From: Psychrobacter sp. JCM 18900
Lineage (GTDB): Bacteria; Pseudomonadota; Gammaproteobacteria; Pseudomonadales; Moraxellaceae
NCBI RefSeq assembly: GCF_904846625.1
Contig: NZ_CAJHBL010000004.1
Location: 372,001-436,000, forward strand
DNA length: 64,000 nucleotides
Direction: 5' to 3'
Shown one piece after another: positions 22,845-31,978 of the stretch. The position numbers were made by a program, and so were the translations under genes. The notes below the pieces were generated by a model. That model was given only the letters and a program-made list of their open reading frames with translations, was not told the origin of the DNA and did no database searches. Each line of letters starts with the position of its first letter. The stretch's first letter is position 1.

Positions 22845-22880
22845 AAAAAAGAGGCTCTATTAATATAGAGCCTCTTTTTT
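22845..22880 (+). terminator. Rho-independent terminator after argG
   Basis: GAGGCTCTAT pairs with ATAGAGCCTC around TAAT, flanked by A and T runs, so it can serve both directions between convergent genes. Confidence 0.92.
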
Positions 22881-22944
22881 TATGGCTAATAACTTATTAA
22901 TAAAACCATTACTTTGAGAGTGGCTGTCTTAACAGTAAATCTTT

Positions 22945-24213
22945 TTATTCAGCTTTTTCTGTCTCTACAACGTCAGATTCATCTTCGTCTACCATTACAA
23001 TGGCCACATCTTGCTGTTGACGCTCATCAATAGCATCTTGTTCTAACACTTCTTCAGTTGCAAGGATAGCACCGTTAGATTTTTGCGATTGGTACTTTAA
23101 GGTAGCGAGCGCACCAAGGACACCAACGACAAGTATGATGATAAGAATGACAGGATTTTTCCATAGCGGTGTGGAAGCCTCATACTCGATGGGCTTTTCA
23201 CTAGTAGTGGTCGGTGTGTTGTCGTTATTGCCGCCGATTAGTCCCAAACTCACCAAAGGCGGTTTAGGCGGATTGGCTGGTTCAGAATTAACGCGCAGTC
23301 GATTTCGACTGAGATAGATATCTGATATTTTGGCTAACTGTAATAACCAACGTTGATGTGGTAAGGCAACGGCATGCATGTCCGTAAATACCAGCATATC
23401 GTTGTGACGACCTTGCTGTAGATTGTCAGGTGAGCGTCCAATGGCTTTTAAGTAATTGCCTGTTGCCATTTGCATGTCTTGCACGGGTTCATAGTTTTCA
23501 GGTTTGAATCCGGTCAGCTCATACCAGTAAGGATCAAAAGAAGGTGGAGTGCTTGATAACTGCTTAGCATTTAATAACGTATGCTCCGCATTATTCTCTT
23601 GATTGTTCTCTATCGCTTCAGCAGCTTCAGTAGTTAATTCGAGCAGGTCACTATTGCTTTCTGTCTCAGCAGATAAGGTATGCGTATGCTCTGGGATAAA
23701 TCGAGCCGCTGATAAAAACTGTGGTTGTAGTGCAAACCATTTATTGATCTCATCACTGTCTAGTTGACTGTATTCTGTCAGGATAGCCAATTCACGTAGC
23801 ACAATTACGCACAATGAAGTGAGTAGAGTTTGAGCTTGCTGCATCGTTGCATCAATCTTCTCAGCGATATGTTCGCTTGCCTTTATGACACGGGCATTAT
23901 CACTAAATACAGCATCTGCCGCATCGTGACGATGATAGAGTGTGGCGCTAATGGTGGCAAAGTTCATTGAGTTATACTGTCGTAACTCTTTGACAGCACT
24001 ACGACTAAACAGTTTTTTGCTGACTGCCTGTCCTTGATGACGCTGCTGATAGGCGAGCAGCGCACTTACGATGGCTTGTAGACTGGCATCCATCCCTAAG
24101 CGAGCTTGCGGTAGAGAGAGCTGTGCCGCATCGGCCAAAAGTGACAGCATAGGCTGGGTATCATGATATAAAAAATCATACATCGACACACGTGTCGGTG
24201 AAATAGTCGTCAT
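22945..24213 (-). CDS. Unknown protein with a C-terminal membrane segment, 422 aa
   Basis: I do not recognise this family. Residues 1-60 contain a helical segment (LADAAQLSLPQARLGMDASLQAIVSALLAYQ) that faintly resembles the DUF937/YidB pattern. Residues 60-180 look all-helical. Residues 185-235 are acidic and low in complexity. About 240-320 is an ordered stretch (WYELTGFKPENYEP, HNDMLVFTDMHAVALPHQRWLLQLAKISDIYLSRNRLRV). A proline-rich linker then leads to one membrane span at about 350-372 (NPVILIIILVVGVLGALATLKY) and a short acidic tail. The topology suggests a large cytoplasmic part anchored to the inner membrane. It faces argG and is divergent from the L,D-transpeptidase-like gene. Confidence 0.8.
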   Translation of the reverse strand: MTTISPTRVSMYDFLYHDTQPMLSLLADAAQLSLPQARLGMDASLQAIVSALLAYQQRHQGQAVSKKLFSRSAVKELRQYNSMNFATISATLYHRHDAADAVFSDNARVIKASEHIAEKIDATMQQAQTLLTSLCVIVLRELAILTEYSQLDSDEINKWFALQPQFLSAARFIPEHTHTLSAETESNSDLLELTTEAAEAIENNQENNAEHTLLNAKQLSSTPPSFDPYWYELTGFKPENYEPVQDMQMATGNYLKAIGRSPDNLQQGRHNDMLVFTDMHAVALPHQRWLLQLAKISDIYLSRNRLRVNSEPANPPKPPLVSLGLIGGNNDNTPTTTSEKPIEYEASTPLWKNPVILIIILVVGVLGALATLKYQSQKSNGAILATEEVLEQDAIDERQQQDVAIVMVDEDESDVVETEKAE

Positions 24214-24353
24214 AATCTGCTAGCATCAAAAAGTGTGCCCCTATATTACGGTGCCAAATGTCTTGATACAATCCCTTGATAATAGAAATTTTCAATCATT
24301 TTACTAATAACCTTGATAGTAATCTGATGAATGACTAATAGTCGGAAGCATTT

Positions 24354-24869
24354 ATGACCAATAATAAGACGCTTGATAAACAACTCGTGATTAATATCGC
24401 TGAGCAAACATTAACGCTGTACCAGCAGCAGACTGAGGTCGCGAGATACGTAGTCTCCACTGCAAAGAATGGTATTGGTAGTCAGCAGGATAGTGGTTGC
24501 ACACCGCTTGGTAGGCATGTCATTGAACAAAAAATAGGTGGTAGCGAGCCTATGAATGCGGTATTTGTCGGGCGTGTGCCGACAGGTGAGATATATGATG
24601 CCAATCTTGGTGAGCTACATCCCAAGCGTGACTGGATATTGAGCCGTATTCTTTGGTTAAGCGGTCTTGAAGAAGGGTTAAACAAAGGTAGTAATGGCCA
24701 AGGTGGTTGCGATACTTATGAGCGCTATATCTATATTCACGGTACACCAGATACTGAACCAATGAGTATTCCGCTATCACATGGCTGTATCCGTATGCGT
24801 AATAAAGATATTGTAGAATTATTTGAGCAAGTAGAAGAAGGTATGCCTGTTACGATTGTTGCTGACTAG
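24354..24869 (+). CDS. L,D-transpeptidase (YkuD) domain protein without signal peptide
   Basis: The 171 residues are one YkuD domain. Early strands (LVINIAEQTLTLYQQQ, YVVSTAKNGIG) lead to the catalytic pattern: His129 in IYIHGTPD, then His143 and Cys145 in SHGCIRMRN. Enzymes of this fold cross-link or anchor peptidoglycan or, in the YafK/ErfK branches, process wall peptides. The N-terminus (MTNNKTLDKQ) is polar, and I find no upstream start giving a signal peptide, so as read it would stay in the cytoplasm, which is odd for this fold. Small YkuD proteins lacking export signals do occur; their substrate is unclear. The gene is a single unit between two divergent or convergent neighbours. Confidence 0.88.
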   Translation: MTNNKTLDKQLVINIAEQTLTLYQQQTEVARYVVSTAKNGIGSQQDSGCTPLGRHVIEQKIGGSEPMNAVFVGRVPTGEIYDANLGELHPKRDWILSRILWLSGLEEGLNKGSNGQGGCDTYERYIYIHGTPDTEPMSIPLSHGCIRMRNKDIVELFEQVEEGMPVTIVAD

Positions 24870-24924
24870 GTCGTGTTGCGCACAAATTTAGCTATGGCGC
24901 TGACAGAAACTATTTAAACACAAT

Positions 24925-24963
24925 AAAAAAAGACAGCTGGTTATATAACTAGCTGTCTTTTTT
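24925..24963. terminator. Bidirectional terminator
   Basis: AGACAGCT pairs with AGCTGTCT and an inner GTTATATAAC self-pairs; A run before and T run after. It lies between the convergent YkuD and CYTH-CHAD genes. Confidence 0.88.
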
Positions 24964-25017
24964 ATGGAGCGGTTTTACTTTATGAAAGCAGTATCTGTCA
25001 TAAAAATGATATTACTA

Positions 25018-26616
25018 TTACCAAAACGTTGAGCTGTCCGCAAATTTTGCTAAACGTGCATCAATATGACTCTGGTCATCAGTCAGTATGGCCGTAAACC
25101 AACCTGTACCATATAAAGCATTAGTATCTGTCTTTGATTTCAACTCATAGAACTGCTGATGTTGATTATCATCGTTTAGTTTTTCTAACGCTTTTTGCGC
25201 TTTTATCAGCCTTTTTAGCCAACGTTTGGTTTTCTTTTTAGCTTTTTTCTTACTTAGTAAAGGTGTGGAAAATTCACTGATGTAACGCAAATCTTTTAAC
25301 TGATTAAGCAGGTCGCTTTCAGGTTGGTCATTATCAGCAACATCTGTGCTTACATTTGTGTCATCGCTCACAAGCTCAGCAACACTTACTTCATCACTTA
25401 CTTCGTCAGCTTCTTTATTGGTTTTAAGGCATTTCTTATATTGTTTAGAGAGGACTTTCGTTAGCTTATCGCAGGCAAGCTGATCAGTCTGAGGTTCAAT
25501 GCTTGGGTCGCTCATAGTAAAGGCAATCAGCTCTAGCAAGGTTATCTGAAAATCATTGGCTTGTAGCGTATTGATGGGCGTGATTTTGATATTTTCAATA
25601 TCTGCTGTCCAGTCGACGGCAGGCGCGCCACATGCTTGTAGCTCAGGTTCGATCTGTACATTGATATAAGCAAGTTGATAGTAATCGCTAAGCAAGGTTG
25701 CAGTTTGCTTTAGTATCGGCAGCCATTCAGGGTTGATCTCATCAGAGAAGTCGGTAAATGCTTTCAACGCAGTACGCAAGCGATCAATACCAATTCGCAA
25801 CTGTAGAATATGATCGTCATCTATGCTGCCAGCGACGATAGCACTGCTATTTGGTAGTATCTGTAATAAGCAATTATGTACGACCGCACGTATAAAAGCA
25901 GGCGCACTACTGTCTTTGTCTATTTGCAATTGACTTAGATTTGCGTTGACCGCTGGACTGTGATTTTGTCCGTTAATAAGTAAGCTACCGTTTTCAGCTT
26001 TGGTAACGGTAGATAGACACAGCTTATAGCGCTTGCACCATGTTTTGGCAGTCGTAAATAGAAAATCTAAATCTCCTGACACCAGTTCAAACTCTATCTC
26101 TTGAATAGCTTTACGTAGCGAGTCATCAGTACCATGAATAATCTCTCCCTGATCGTAAGCCATTTCGATACAGCTATCGGTTTCATCTTCATTACTTTTT
26201 GTTAGCAACCGCGTAGTGCGCTCGACGTCAGTAACATACAGGCGTGTTAGCGTCTTCGCTAACTTTTTGAGTTTAAAGTCAGCCAATGCTGCAGCGATTG
26301 GAGTGTCTTGATATATCGCTAAATCAGGCATCAGCTCATTATTATCGAGCATTATTTGTACTTGCTCATTATCGAGTACGGCATTGTGCTCCAAGCGTGC
26401 CGCGATACCATCACCACCAGCTTTAATGGTTTGGACCCATGTATCACCTTCTTTGCGAATACGCAGACCGATACCTGCCTGTGCAAGCTGTTGGTCAGGC
26501 GTATCGTAATAATGTGCAGCCAGTTGCGTCACTTGTGAAGATTTAACGTGCGTTTGACGCATTAAACCCTTTAGTCGCGACTCTGGTACCAAAAACTTCA
26601 GCTCTATCTCTTGCAT
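25018..26616 (-). CDS. CYTH and CHAD domain protein (triphosphate tunnel enzyme)
   Basis: The start MQEIELKFLV at 26616 follows AGGAGC and opens directly with the ExExK signature of CYTH (triphosphate tunnel metalloenzyme) domains; a longer frame adds 18 unlikely residues. CYTH covers about residues 1-205, with RIRKEGDTWVQTIK, RLEHNAVL and IEFELVSGD. CHAD, a helical domain rich in basic residues that binds polyphosphate, covers about 235-530 with LRIGIDRLRTALKAF. A low-complexity acidic insert lies near 400-435, and a Lys-rich helix (KKKAKKKTKRWLKRLIKAQK) near 465. The related E. coli YgiF (433 residues) hydrolyses inorganic triphosphate. A polyphosphate link is consistent with the ppk gene at the window start, but they are not in one operon. 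Confidence 0.9.
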   Translation of the reverse strand: MQEIELKFLVPESRLKGLMRQTHVKSSQVTQLAAHYYDTPDQQLAQAGIGLRIRKEGDTWVQTIKAGGDGIAARLEHNAVLDNEQVQIMLDNNELMPDLAIYQDTPIAAALADFKLKKLAKTLTRLYVTDVERTTRLLTKSNEDETDSCIEMAYDQGEIIHGTDDSLRKAIQEIEFELVSGDLDFLFTTAKTWCKRYKLCLSTVTKAENGSLLINGQNHSPAVNANLSQLQIDKDSSAPAFIRAVVHNCLLQILPNSSAIVAGSIDDDHILQLRIGIDRLRTALKAFTDFSDEINPEWLPILKQTATLLSDYYQLAYINVQIEPELQACGAPAVDWTADIENIKITPINTLQANDFQITLLELIAFTMSDPSIEPQTDQLACDKLTKVLSKQYKKCLKTNKEADEVSDEVSVAELVSDDTNVSTDVADNDQPESDLLNQLKDLRYISEFSTPLLSKKKAKKKTKRWLKRLIKAQKALEKLNDDNQHQQFYELKSKTDTNALYGTGWFTAILTDDQSHIDARLAKFADSSTFW

Positions 26617-26707
26617 ATTAGCTCCTAATAATTCTGACTGATGGCTCTGATCGATAGTTGTGATAAACAATTATTAGTCTACCATTCTCTGATTATTTAA
26701 ACCGCAA

Positions 26708-26743
26708 TAAAAAACCGCCCTACATGATGTAGGGCGGTTTTTT
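26708..26743 (-). terminator. Rho-independent terminator after aceA
   Basis: AACCGCCCTACAT pairs perfectly with ATGTAGGGCGGTT and is flanked by A and T runs. On the minus strand it lies 26 bases after the aceA stop. Confidence 0.92.
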
Positions 26744-26769
26744 GATAAATACTGCTAGTCTGTCGGCTA

Positions 26770-28356
26770 TTAGAACTGGTTCATTGTGTTCTTGCCGCCG
26801 CCAGCTTTCAGAGCGTTATCGCCTGAGAAAATTTCTTTGTGGTCATCGCCAAGGTCAGAACCAGCCATTGCTTGGTGCTTAACACAAGAGATGCCTTCGC
26901 GGATTTCTTTACGCTGTACGCCAGCTGCATAAGCAAGCATACCTTCTTCACCGAAGTAGCCTTTAGCAAGTTCATGAACGCTAAGAGCAGTCGTGTGGTA
27001 AGTCGGTAGCGTGATTAAGTGATGGAATACACCAGCTTTACGTGACGCATCACGTTGGAAGTTCTTAGCGGCTACGTCAGCTGCAGCATCAAGTTCAGTA
27101 CCGTCGTAATCAGCACTCATCAAGTCATCTTTATTGTATGCAGAGATGTCTTTGCCTTCTTCTTCCCACTGTGCGATAACTTGCTTACGGAAGTTAAGCG
27201 TCCAGTTGAATGATGGGCTGTTGTTGTATACAAGCTTTGCTTTAGGCTGTTGCTCCTTGATACGGTCAACCATCATTTTGATGTGCTCTACATCTGGAGT
27301 CGGTGTTTCGATCCATAGTAGGTCAGCGCCGTTTTCTAGAGCAGTTACACAGTCAAGTACAACACGGTCAATGTTGGTCTCTTCACGGAACTGATATAGA
27401 CCGTTAGGTAGACGAACTGGGCGTACTAGCTTGCCGTTATGCTTAAGTAGGCTGTCATTTTCTTGAGCATTTTCTAGCGTTACTTCTTCCATTTCGATGA
27501 AATCGATGTATTTAGAAGCAAGGTCACCTGGCTCATTTGATACTGGAATTTTTTGCGTTAGTGATGCGCCTTCAGAGTCAGTACGAGCAACGATAACACC
27601 GTCTTCAACACCAAGCTCTAGGAATGCATAACGGATAGCGTTTAGCTTAGAGATGAAGTCTTCATGCGGTACCGTTACTTTACCAGCCTGGTGGCCACAT
27701 TGCTTAGCGTCAGATACTTGGTTTTCAACCTGAATGGCACAAGCACCAGCTTCGATCATTTGCTTAGTCAATAGGTAAGTGGCTTCTTCGTTACCGAAAC
27801 CTGCATCGATATCAGCGATGATTGGCACAACATGTGAATCAAAGTTTTCGATTTTTTCTAGGATAGCTGAAGTGTCTTGGCCAGCTTCTTCAGCAGCGTT
27901 TAGCTCACGGAAGTAGTCGTTCAATACTTTAGCATCTGCTTGACGCAAGAAGGTGTAGATTTCTTCGATTAGCTTAGGTACTGACGTCTTTTCGTGCATA
28001 GATTGGTCAGGTAGTGGACCAAACTCAGAGCGTAGGGCAGCTACCATCCAACCTGAAAGGTAGATATAAGTTTTAGAAGTCGTACCGAAATATTTTTTCT
28101 TAGCGTACATAGTTTGCTGTGCAACAAAACCATGCCATGCACCTAAAGACTGTGTGTACTGAGACGTATCATTGTCATAATCTTCCATGTCTTGACGCAT
28201 GATTTTTGCAGTATATTTTGCGATATCCAAACCCGTTTTGAAACGGTTCTGTGACATCATACGTGCAGCATCAACTTCGCTAATGTTCTGCCAGTTGCCG
28301 TGCTTTTGCTTTAATTCACGTACTAAGTCGATCGCTGATTTATATGCAGTTGACAT
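26770..28356 (-). CDS. aceA: Isocitrate lyase
   Basis: AceA splits isocitrate to glyoxylate and succinate, the first step of the glyoxylate shunt. The 528-residue length marks the longer subfamily seen in Pseudomonas and relatives rather than the 430-residue enteric type. Seen are YIYLSGWMVAA, PIIADIDAGFGNEEATYLL with metal-binding aspartates, the catalytic loop KQCGHQAGKVTVP, IVARTDSEGA, LVYNNSPSFNW and the conserved end KAGGGKNTMNQF. It is divergent from a LysR-type regulator gene, which is therefore a candidate regulator. Malate synthase G at 4.1 kb completes the shunt. Confidence 0.96.
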   Translation of the reverse strand: MSTAYKSAIDLVRELKQKHGNWQNISEVDAARMMSQNRFKTGLDIAKYTAKIMRQDMEDYDNDTSQYTQSLGAWHGFVAQQTMYAKKKYFGTTSKTYIYLSGWMVAALRSEFGPLPDQSMHEKTSVPKLIEEIYTFLRQADAKVLNDYFRELNAAEEAGQDTSAILEKIENFDSHVVPIIADIDAGFGNEEATYLLTKQMIEAGACAIQVENQVSDAKQCGHQAGKVTVPHEDFISKLNAIRYAFLELGVEDGVIVARTDSEGASLTQKIPVSNEPGDLASKYIDFIEMEEVTLENAQENDSLLKHNGKLVRPVRLPNGLYQFREETNIDRVVLDCVTALENGADLLWIETPTPDVEHIKMMVDRIKEQQPKAKLVYNNSPSFNWTLNFRKQVIAQWEEEGKDISAYNKDDLMSADYDGTELDAAADVAAKNFQRDASRKAGVFHHLITLPTYHTTALSVHELAKGYFGEEGMLAYAAGVQRKEIREGISCVKHQAMAGSDLGDDHKEIFSGDNALKAGGGKNTMNQF

Positions 28357-29054
28357 CTATAGTCTCCTTGGTGGGGTGTAAAAACAAATAAGTTAATTGT
28401 TAAAATAATGGGTCTGTCGCTTTACTAAAATCCGCTTTACTAAAACCTTTGTGCTAAAAAATAATATTCAAAATTTGGTCTATCGTTTATCTATCGAAGC
28501 TCTATTTACCCTAAACAAACCGCTACGCTATTACAAGAAATTTGCTGAACTCAACAGTTGAAAATAATTGCTGGTTTATAAATATTTATCGATTCTCACT
28601 ATATATCTAAAAGGTATCTGAATACTTAATAGGCAGTGATGTCATAATTGGTAGCAAGAGATGTTACAATAATGAGGTCAATTAACCGTATTTAACGACT
28701 GATAAAAACCATTAATATATTACTTAGCGACAATATTTAATCGGATGAAAACAGCTTATGAACCTAAAGTTCGTCATCTATGCTGCAAATCCTTTATAGA
28801 ACTCACTATAACCACCTTACCAAGATTTATCTAATTTATGATAGTTATCTTTGGTATTTCTGTATGATATAATGTTTATATAACAGGGCCTTACGATAGG
28901 TTGAATGAGTTATAATGGATAGCTAATAGAAAAATCCAGAACAAAATTAGTAAAAAATAATGAAATTATGCTGTTACAGCGCACAAATCACCGTAGCAGC
29001 ACTACAAATGCCAGCCTTAATATGGCGTTTATTCAAAAGCCAAGAGAACCAAAT
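28357..29054. other. Divergent region between aceA and the LysR gene
   Basis: About 700 very AT-rich bases. No gene is supportable; an open frame from 28968 only extends the LysR protein upstream. LysR-type binding sites (T-N11-A) must be expected here, but AT richness makes any one match meaningless by eye. A 15-bp tandem repeat lies at 28417-28446. Confidence 0.55.
28417..28446. repeat. 15-bp tandem repeat, two copies
   Basis: TCGCTTTACTAAAAT is followed by CCGCTTTACTAAAAC, differing at two positions, 61 bases upstream of the aceA start. Confidence 0.7.
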
Positions 29055-30044
29055 ATGAATTTGCAGCGGGTTGATTTAAATTTGTTAGTCCATCTAGATG
29101 TGTTGCTACGAGAAAAAAACGTTACTCGCGCAGCCGAGCAGCTTGGGATTACTCAGCCTGCTATGAGTAATATCTTGCGCCGTTTGCGTAAGCTGTTTAA
29201 TGATCCATTATTGGTACGCTCATCTGAGGGTATGACGCCGACTGAACGTGCCCTTGAGTTACAGCCACGTATCCGTGAGATACTCGCTGACTTGACTCAA
29301 GTGTTGGAGCCACGTACTGAATTCCGTCCTTATAGTACTTCTCGTGTGTTCCGTATCATGACATCAGATTATGCCGAAGCGACCCTAGTACCTAAGCTAG
29401 TAAAAGCACTACGTTCTGAAGCACCCAATGTTATTTTGGACTTTTTGACTCCATCAGACGTCTCTTATCGAGATATGGAGCAGGGACGAGTTGATTTAGC
29501 GATTAACCGTTTTAATGAGATACCTCAAAGTTTCCATCAGGTTCTAGTATGGCGTGATACTTTTAGCTGCCTATTATCTTCTGACAGTCCTTATGCCAAT
29601 CGTTTTAATTTAAAGAACTACCTTAAAGCACAGCACGTTTGGGTATCTAAAACAGGGATGGGCGTGGGCTTTGGGGTCAATCCAGAAAAATCTGGTGGAC
29701 TAGGGTCTATCGATCAGGCCCTGCAGCGTCTTGGTCAAAAACGCCAAATCAGTGTCTTTACTCGACATTATCAAATGCCTGCTATGCTTGCAGCAAATAA
29801 AGATTTGATAGCGACTTTGCCCACGCGTGTGGCAAGAATGCAGGCAAACAATGACAGCATTATGATGGAAGATCCGCCGTTTTTTATTCCTGAGTTTGAG
29901 CTTACGATGGCATGGTCTCCTTTGTTGCAGCATCACCCAGCCCATCGCTGGTTACGTCAGTTAATTATGCATGTGGCACGACAAGTCGTCGCTGAAGAAG
30001 AAAATCCACCACAAGAGATACCGGTCATTAATCATTTGTTTTGA
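29055..30044 (+). CDS. LysR-family transcriptional regulator
   Basis: The N-terminal winged helix-turn-helix starts MNLQRVDLNLLVHLDVLL and continues REKNVTRAAEQLGITQPAMS and NILRRLRKLFNDPLLVRSSEGM, the NodD/NahR-like branch of LysR. A linker helix (ERALELQPRIREIL) leads to the effector domain (about residues 90-310), here FRIMTSDYAEATLVPKLV and later segments. The start at 29055 follows AAGAGA and matches the family; 29 more residues are possible from 28968 but look like leader. Its divergent placement opposite aceA suggests control of isocitrate lyase and of itself, an inference from position only. Confidence 0.9.
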   Translation: MNLQRVDLNLLVHLDVLLREKNVTRAAEQLGITQPAMSNILRRLRKLFNDPLLVRSSEGMTPTERALELQPRIREILADLTQVLEPRTEFRPYSTSRVFRIMTSDYAEATLVPKLVKALRSEAPNVILDFLTPSDVSYRDMEQGRVDLAINRFNEIPQSFHQVLVWRDTFSCLLSSDSPYANRFNLKNYLKAQHVWVSKTGMGVGFGVNPEKSGGLGSIDQALQRLGQKRQISVFTRHYQMPAMLAANKDLIATLPTRVARMQANNDSIMMEDPPFFIPEFELTMAWSPLLQHHPAHRWLRQLIMHVARQVVAEEENPPQEIPVINHLF

Positions 30045-30433
30045 TTGGTTTGTGTGAGTTGAATCTATCTTTTATCAGAGCGGAATATTCCTGATTATCT
30101 GAATTTTTAATAAAAATATTTCTCTTTAGCTCCCACTCTATATAGTTATTAGGCCAGCCACTAGGCTGGTTTTTTGTGTTCTAGCGTTTAATAGTTAGTA
30201 TATAATATTTAGTTATACTTAATAATTCAGTCACACTATTAACATCTTCAACACACTTCACAATATATTGTAAAACTCTTCATCAAATAGCTTGTTAAGA
30301 TAACGGCAGATAGAAAACGAGCTACCAATAGATTGTGCTATCGACGTAAATTTAATAATTAAAACTGTCACAGCAAAATAATTACAAGTGGCGGTAACTC
30401 CAATTATAAATTCGAATAATAAGGACAGTAACT
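30045..30433. other. Intergenic region after the LysR gene
   Basis: 389 bases holding the LysR terminator (30154-30176) and, beyond it, an AT-rich stretch that should carry the promoter of the dehydrogenase gene, whose ribosome site is AAGGACAG. No other structure stands out. Confidence 0.5.
30154..30176 (+). terminator. Rho-independent terminator after the LysR gene
   Basis: CCAGCC pairs with GGCTGG around ACTA and is followed by six T residues. Confidence 0.82.
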
Positions 30434-31807
30434 ATGTCAGACATTACTACTATTAACCCAACCACGGGCGAAGAAATCAGTAACTATAATTATATGAGCA
30501 ACGACGAAGTCAATAAGATTGTCGATGCTTCACATAACGCATTTTTAGAATGGCGTACAGTGAGTCACGAAGAGCGCGGTCGTGTCATCAAATCTATCGG
30601 TGATAAGCTGATGGAGTATAAAGAAGAGTTGGCTAAACTGATGACTGAAGAGCGTGGTAAGTTGTATAGCCAAAGCATGCAAGAGATTGATCTTTGCAAA
30701 GCCATTTGTGACTACACTGCTGAAAATGGCGTCGCTTCTTTAGCTGATGATGTACGCGATATCGAAAGCATGGAGAAAGGGCTAGTGACGTACCAACCTA
30801 TCGGTATCATCTATGGTATGCAGCCTTGGAACTTCCCAGCGTATCAGGTATTCCGCTATACCATCGCAAACTTGATGGCAGGTAACAGTGTTTTACTAAA
30901 ACACGCATCAAACGTAACAGGCTCTGGTCTACTAATTGAAAAAATTCTTCACGAGTCTGAATTACCAAGTGATTTGTTCCGTACGATTATCATTGACCAT
31001 GATCAATCAGAAGCATTGATTGGCAATAACAAAGTACGCGGCGTGACACTAACAGGTAGTGACAAAGCAGGTGTAATCGTTGGACAACAAGCAGCTAAGG
31101 CGATTAAGAAAGCGGTATTAGAGCTAGGTTCAAATGATGCATTTATCGTATTAGAAGATGCAGATATCGAAACTGCAGTAGAAACTTGTACTCAAGCACG
31201 TTTAATCAATAACGGCGAAACTTGTGTAGCGGCCAAACGCTTTATCGTAGTCGATAGCGTATATGATGAGTTCCGTAAACGTATCGTTGAGAAATTTGAA
31301 GGTACCAAAGCGGGTGATCCAATGGATGATAGCTCAGATATCGGTCCATTAGCACGTGCAGATTTACGTGAGCAACTACATGAGCAAGTAGAGCAGAGTG
31401 TGGCTAAAGGTGCAACGATTGCTGTTGGCGGTAAGGTACCTGAAGGTAAAGGTAGCTTTTATCCAGCAACTATCTTAGAGAACGTTGAAAAAGGTCAGCC
31501 TGCATACGATGACGAACTATTTGGCCCTGTCGCTTCACTAATTCGTGCAAAAGATGAAGACGACGCAATGCGCATCGCTAACGACAGTCGTTATGGTTTA
31601 GGTGGCGCGATTTTCTCGAAAGATGAAGAGAAAGCTGTTCGTTTAGCACGTGAGCAATTTGATACTGGTATGGTCTATATCAATGGTTATGGTCTTGCCA
31701 ATCCTGCACTGCCATTTGGTGGCGTGAAAAACTCAGGCTATGGCCGTGAGCATGGCGGTTTTGGTATCAAAGAGTTTGTCAACATCAAAGCGGTTCATGT
31801 ATTCTAA
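30434..31807 (+). CDS. NAD(P)-dependent succinate-semialdehyde dehydrogenase (Sad/GabD-like)
   Basis: This aldehyde dehydrogenase of 457 residues has the short form typical of Sad and GabD1 proteins. Seen are QPWNFPAYQVFR, the nucleotide-binding LTGSDKAG, the general base in LELGSNDAFIVLEDAD, the nucleophile Cys in NNGETCVAAKRF, LFGPVASL and the C-terminal PFGGVKNSGYGREHGG. The likely reaction is succinate semialdehyde to succinate, feeding the TCA cycle; other short-chain aldehydes are possible. It stands alone, without gabT or gabP beside it, between two terminators. Confidence 0.88.
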   Translation: MSDITTINPTTGEEISNYNYMSNDEVNKIVDASHNAFLEWRTVSHEERGRVIKSIGDKLMEYKEELAKLMTEERGKLYSQSMQEIDLCKAICDYTAENGVASLADDVRDIESMEKGLVTYQPIGIIYGMQPWNFPAYQVFRYTIANLMAGNSVLLKHASNVTGSGLLIEKILHESELPSDLFRTIIIDHDQSEALIGNNKVRGVTLTGSDKAGVIVGQQAAKAIKKAVLELGSNDAFIVLEDADIETAVETCTQARLINNGETCVAAKRFIVVDSVYDEFRKRIVEKFEGTKAGDPMDDSSDIGPLARADLREQLHEQVEQSVAKGATIAVGGKVPEGKGSFYPATILENVEKGQPAYDDELFGPVASLIRAKDEDDAMRIANDSRYGLGGAIFSKDEEKAVRLAREQFDTGMVYINGYGLANPALPFGGVKNSGYGREHGGFGIKEFVNIKAVHVF

Positions 31808-31889
31808 AAATGAACTAATTAGACAAATTAGCTAAATAGATAACTATTTACGACTTTAAATGATAGTAAATAACAAATAGTTATCAAAT

Positions 31890-31930
31890 AAAAAAGCCCA
31901 GTTGCTCGTAATGAGTAGCTGGGCTTTTTA
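31890..31930. terminator. Bidirectional terminator
   Basis: AAAAAGCCCAG pairs with CTGGGCTTTTT, with an inner CTC/GAG pair. It lies between the convergent dehydrogenase and purN genes. Confidence 0.9.
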
Positions 31931-31978
31931 TTGCGCTATATAAAGTGGTATTAAAATCAGCTTAATAAGCTGAGATTT

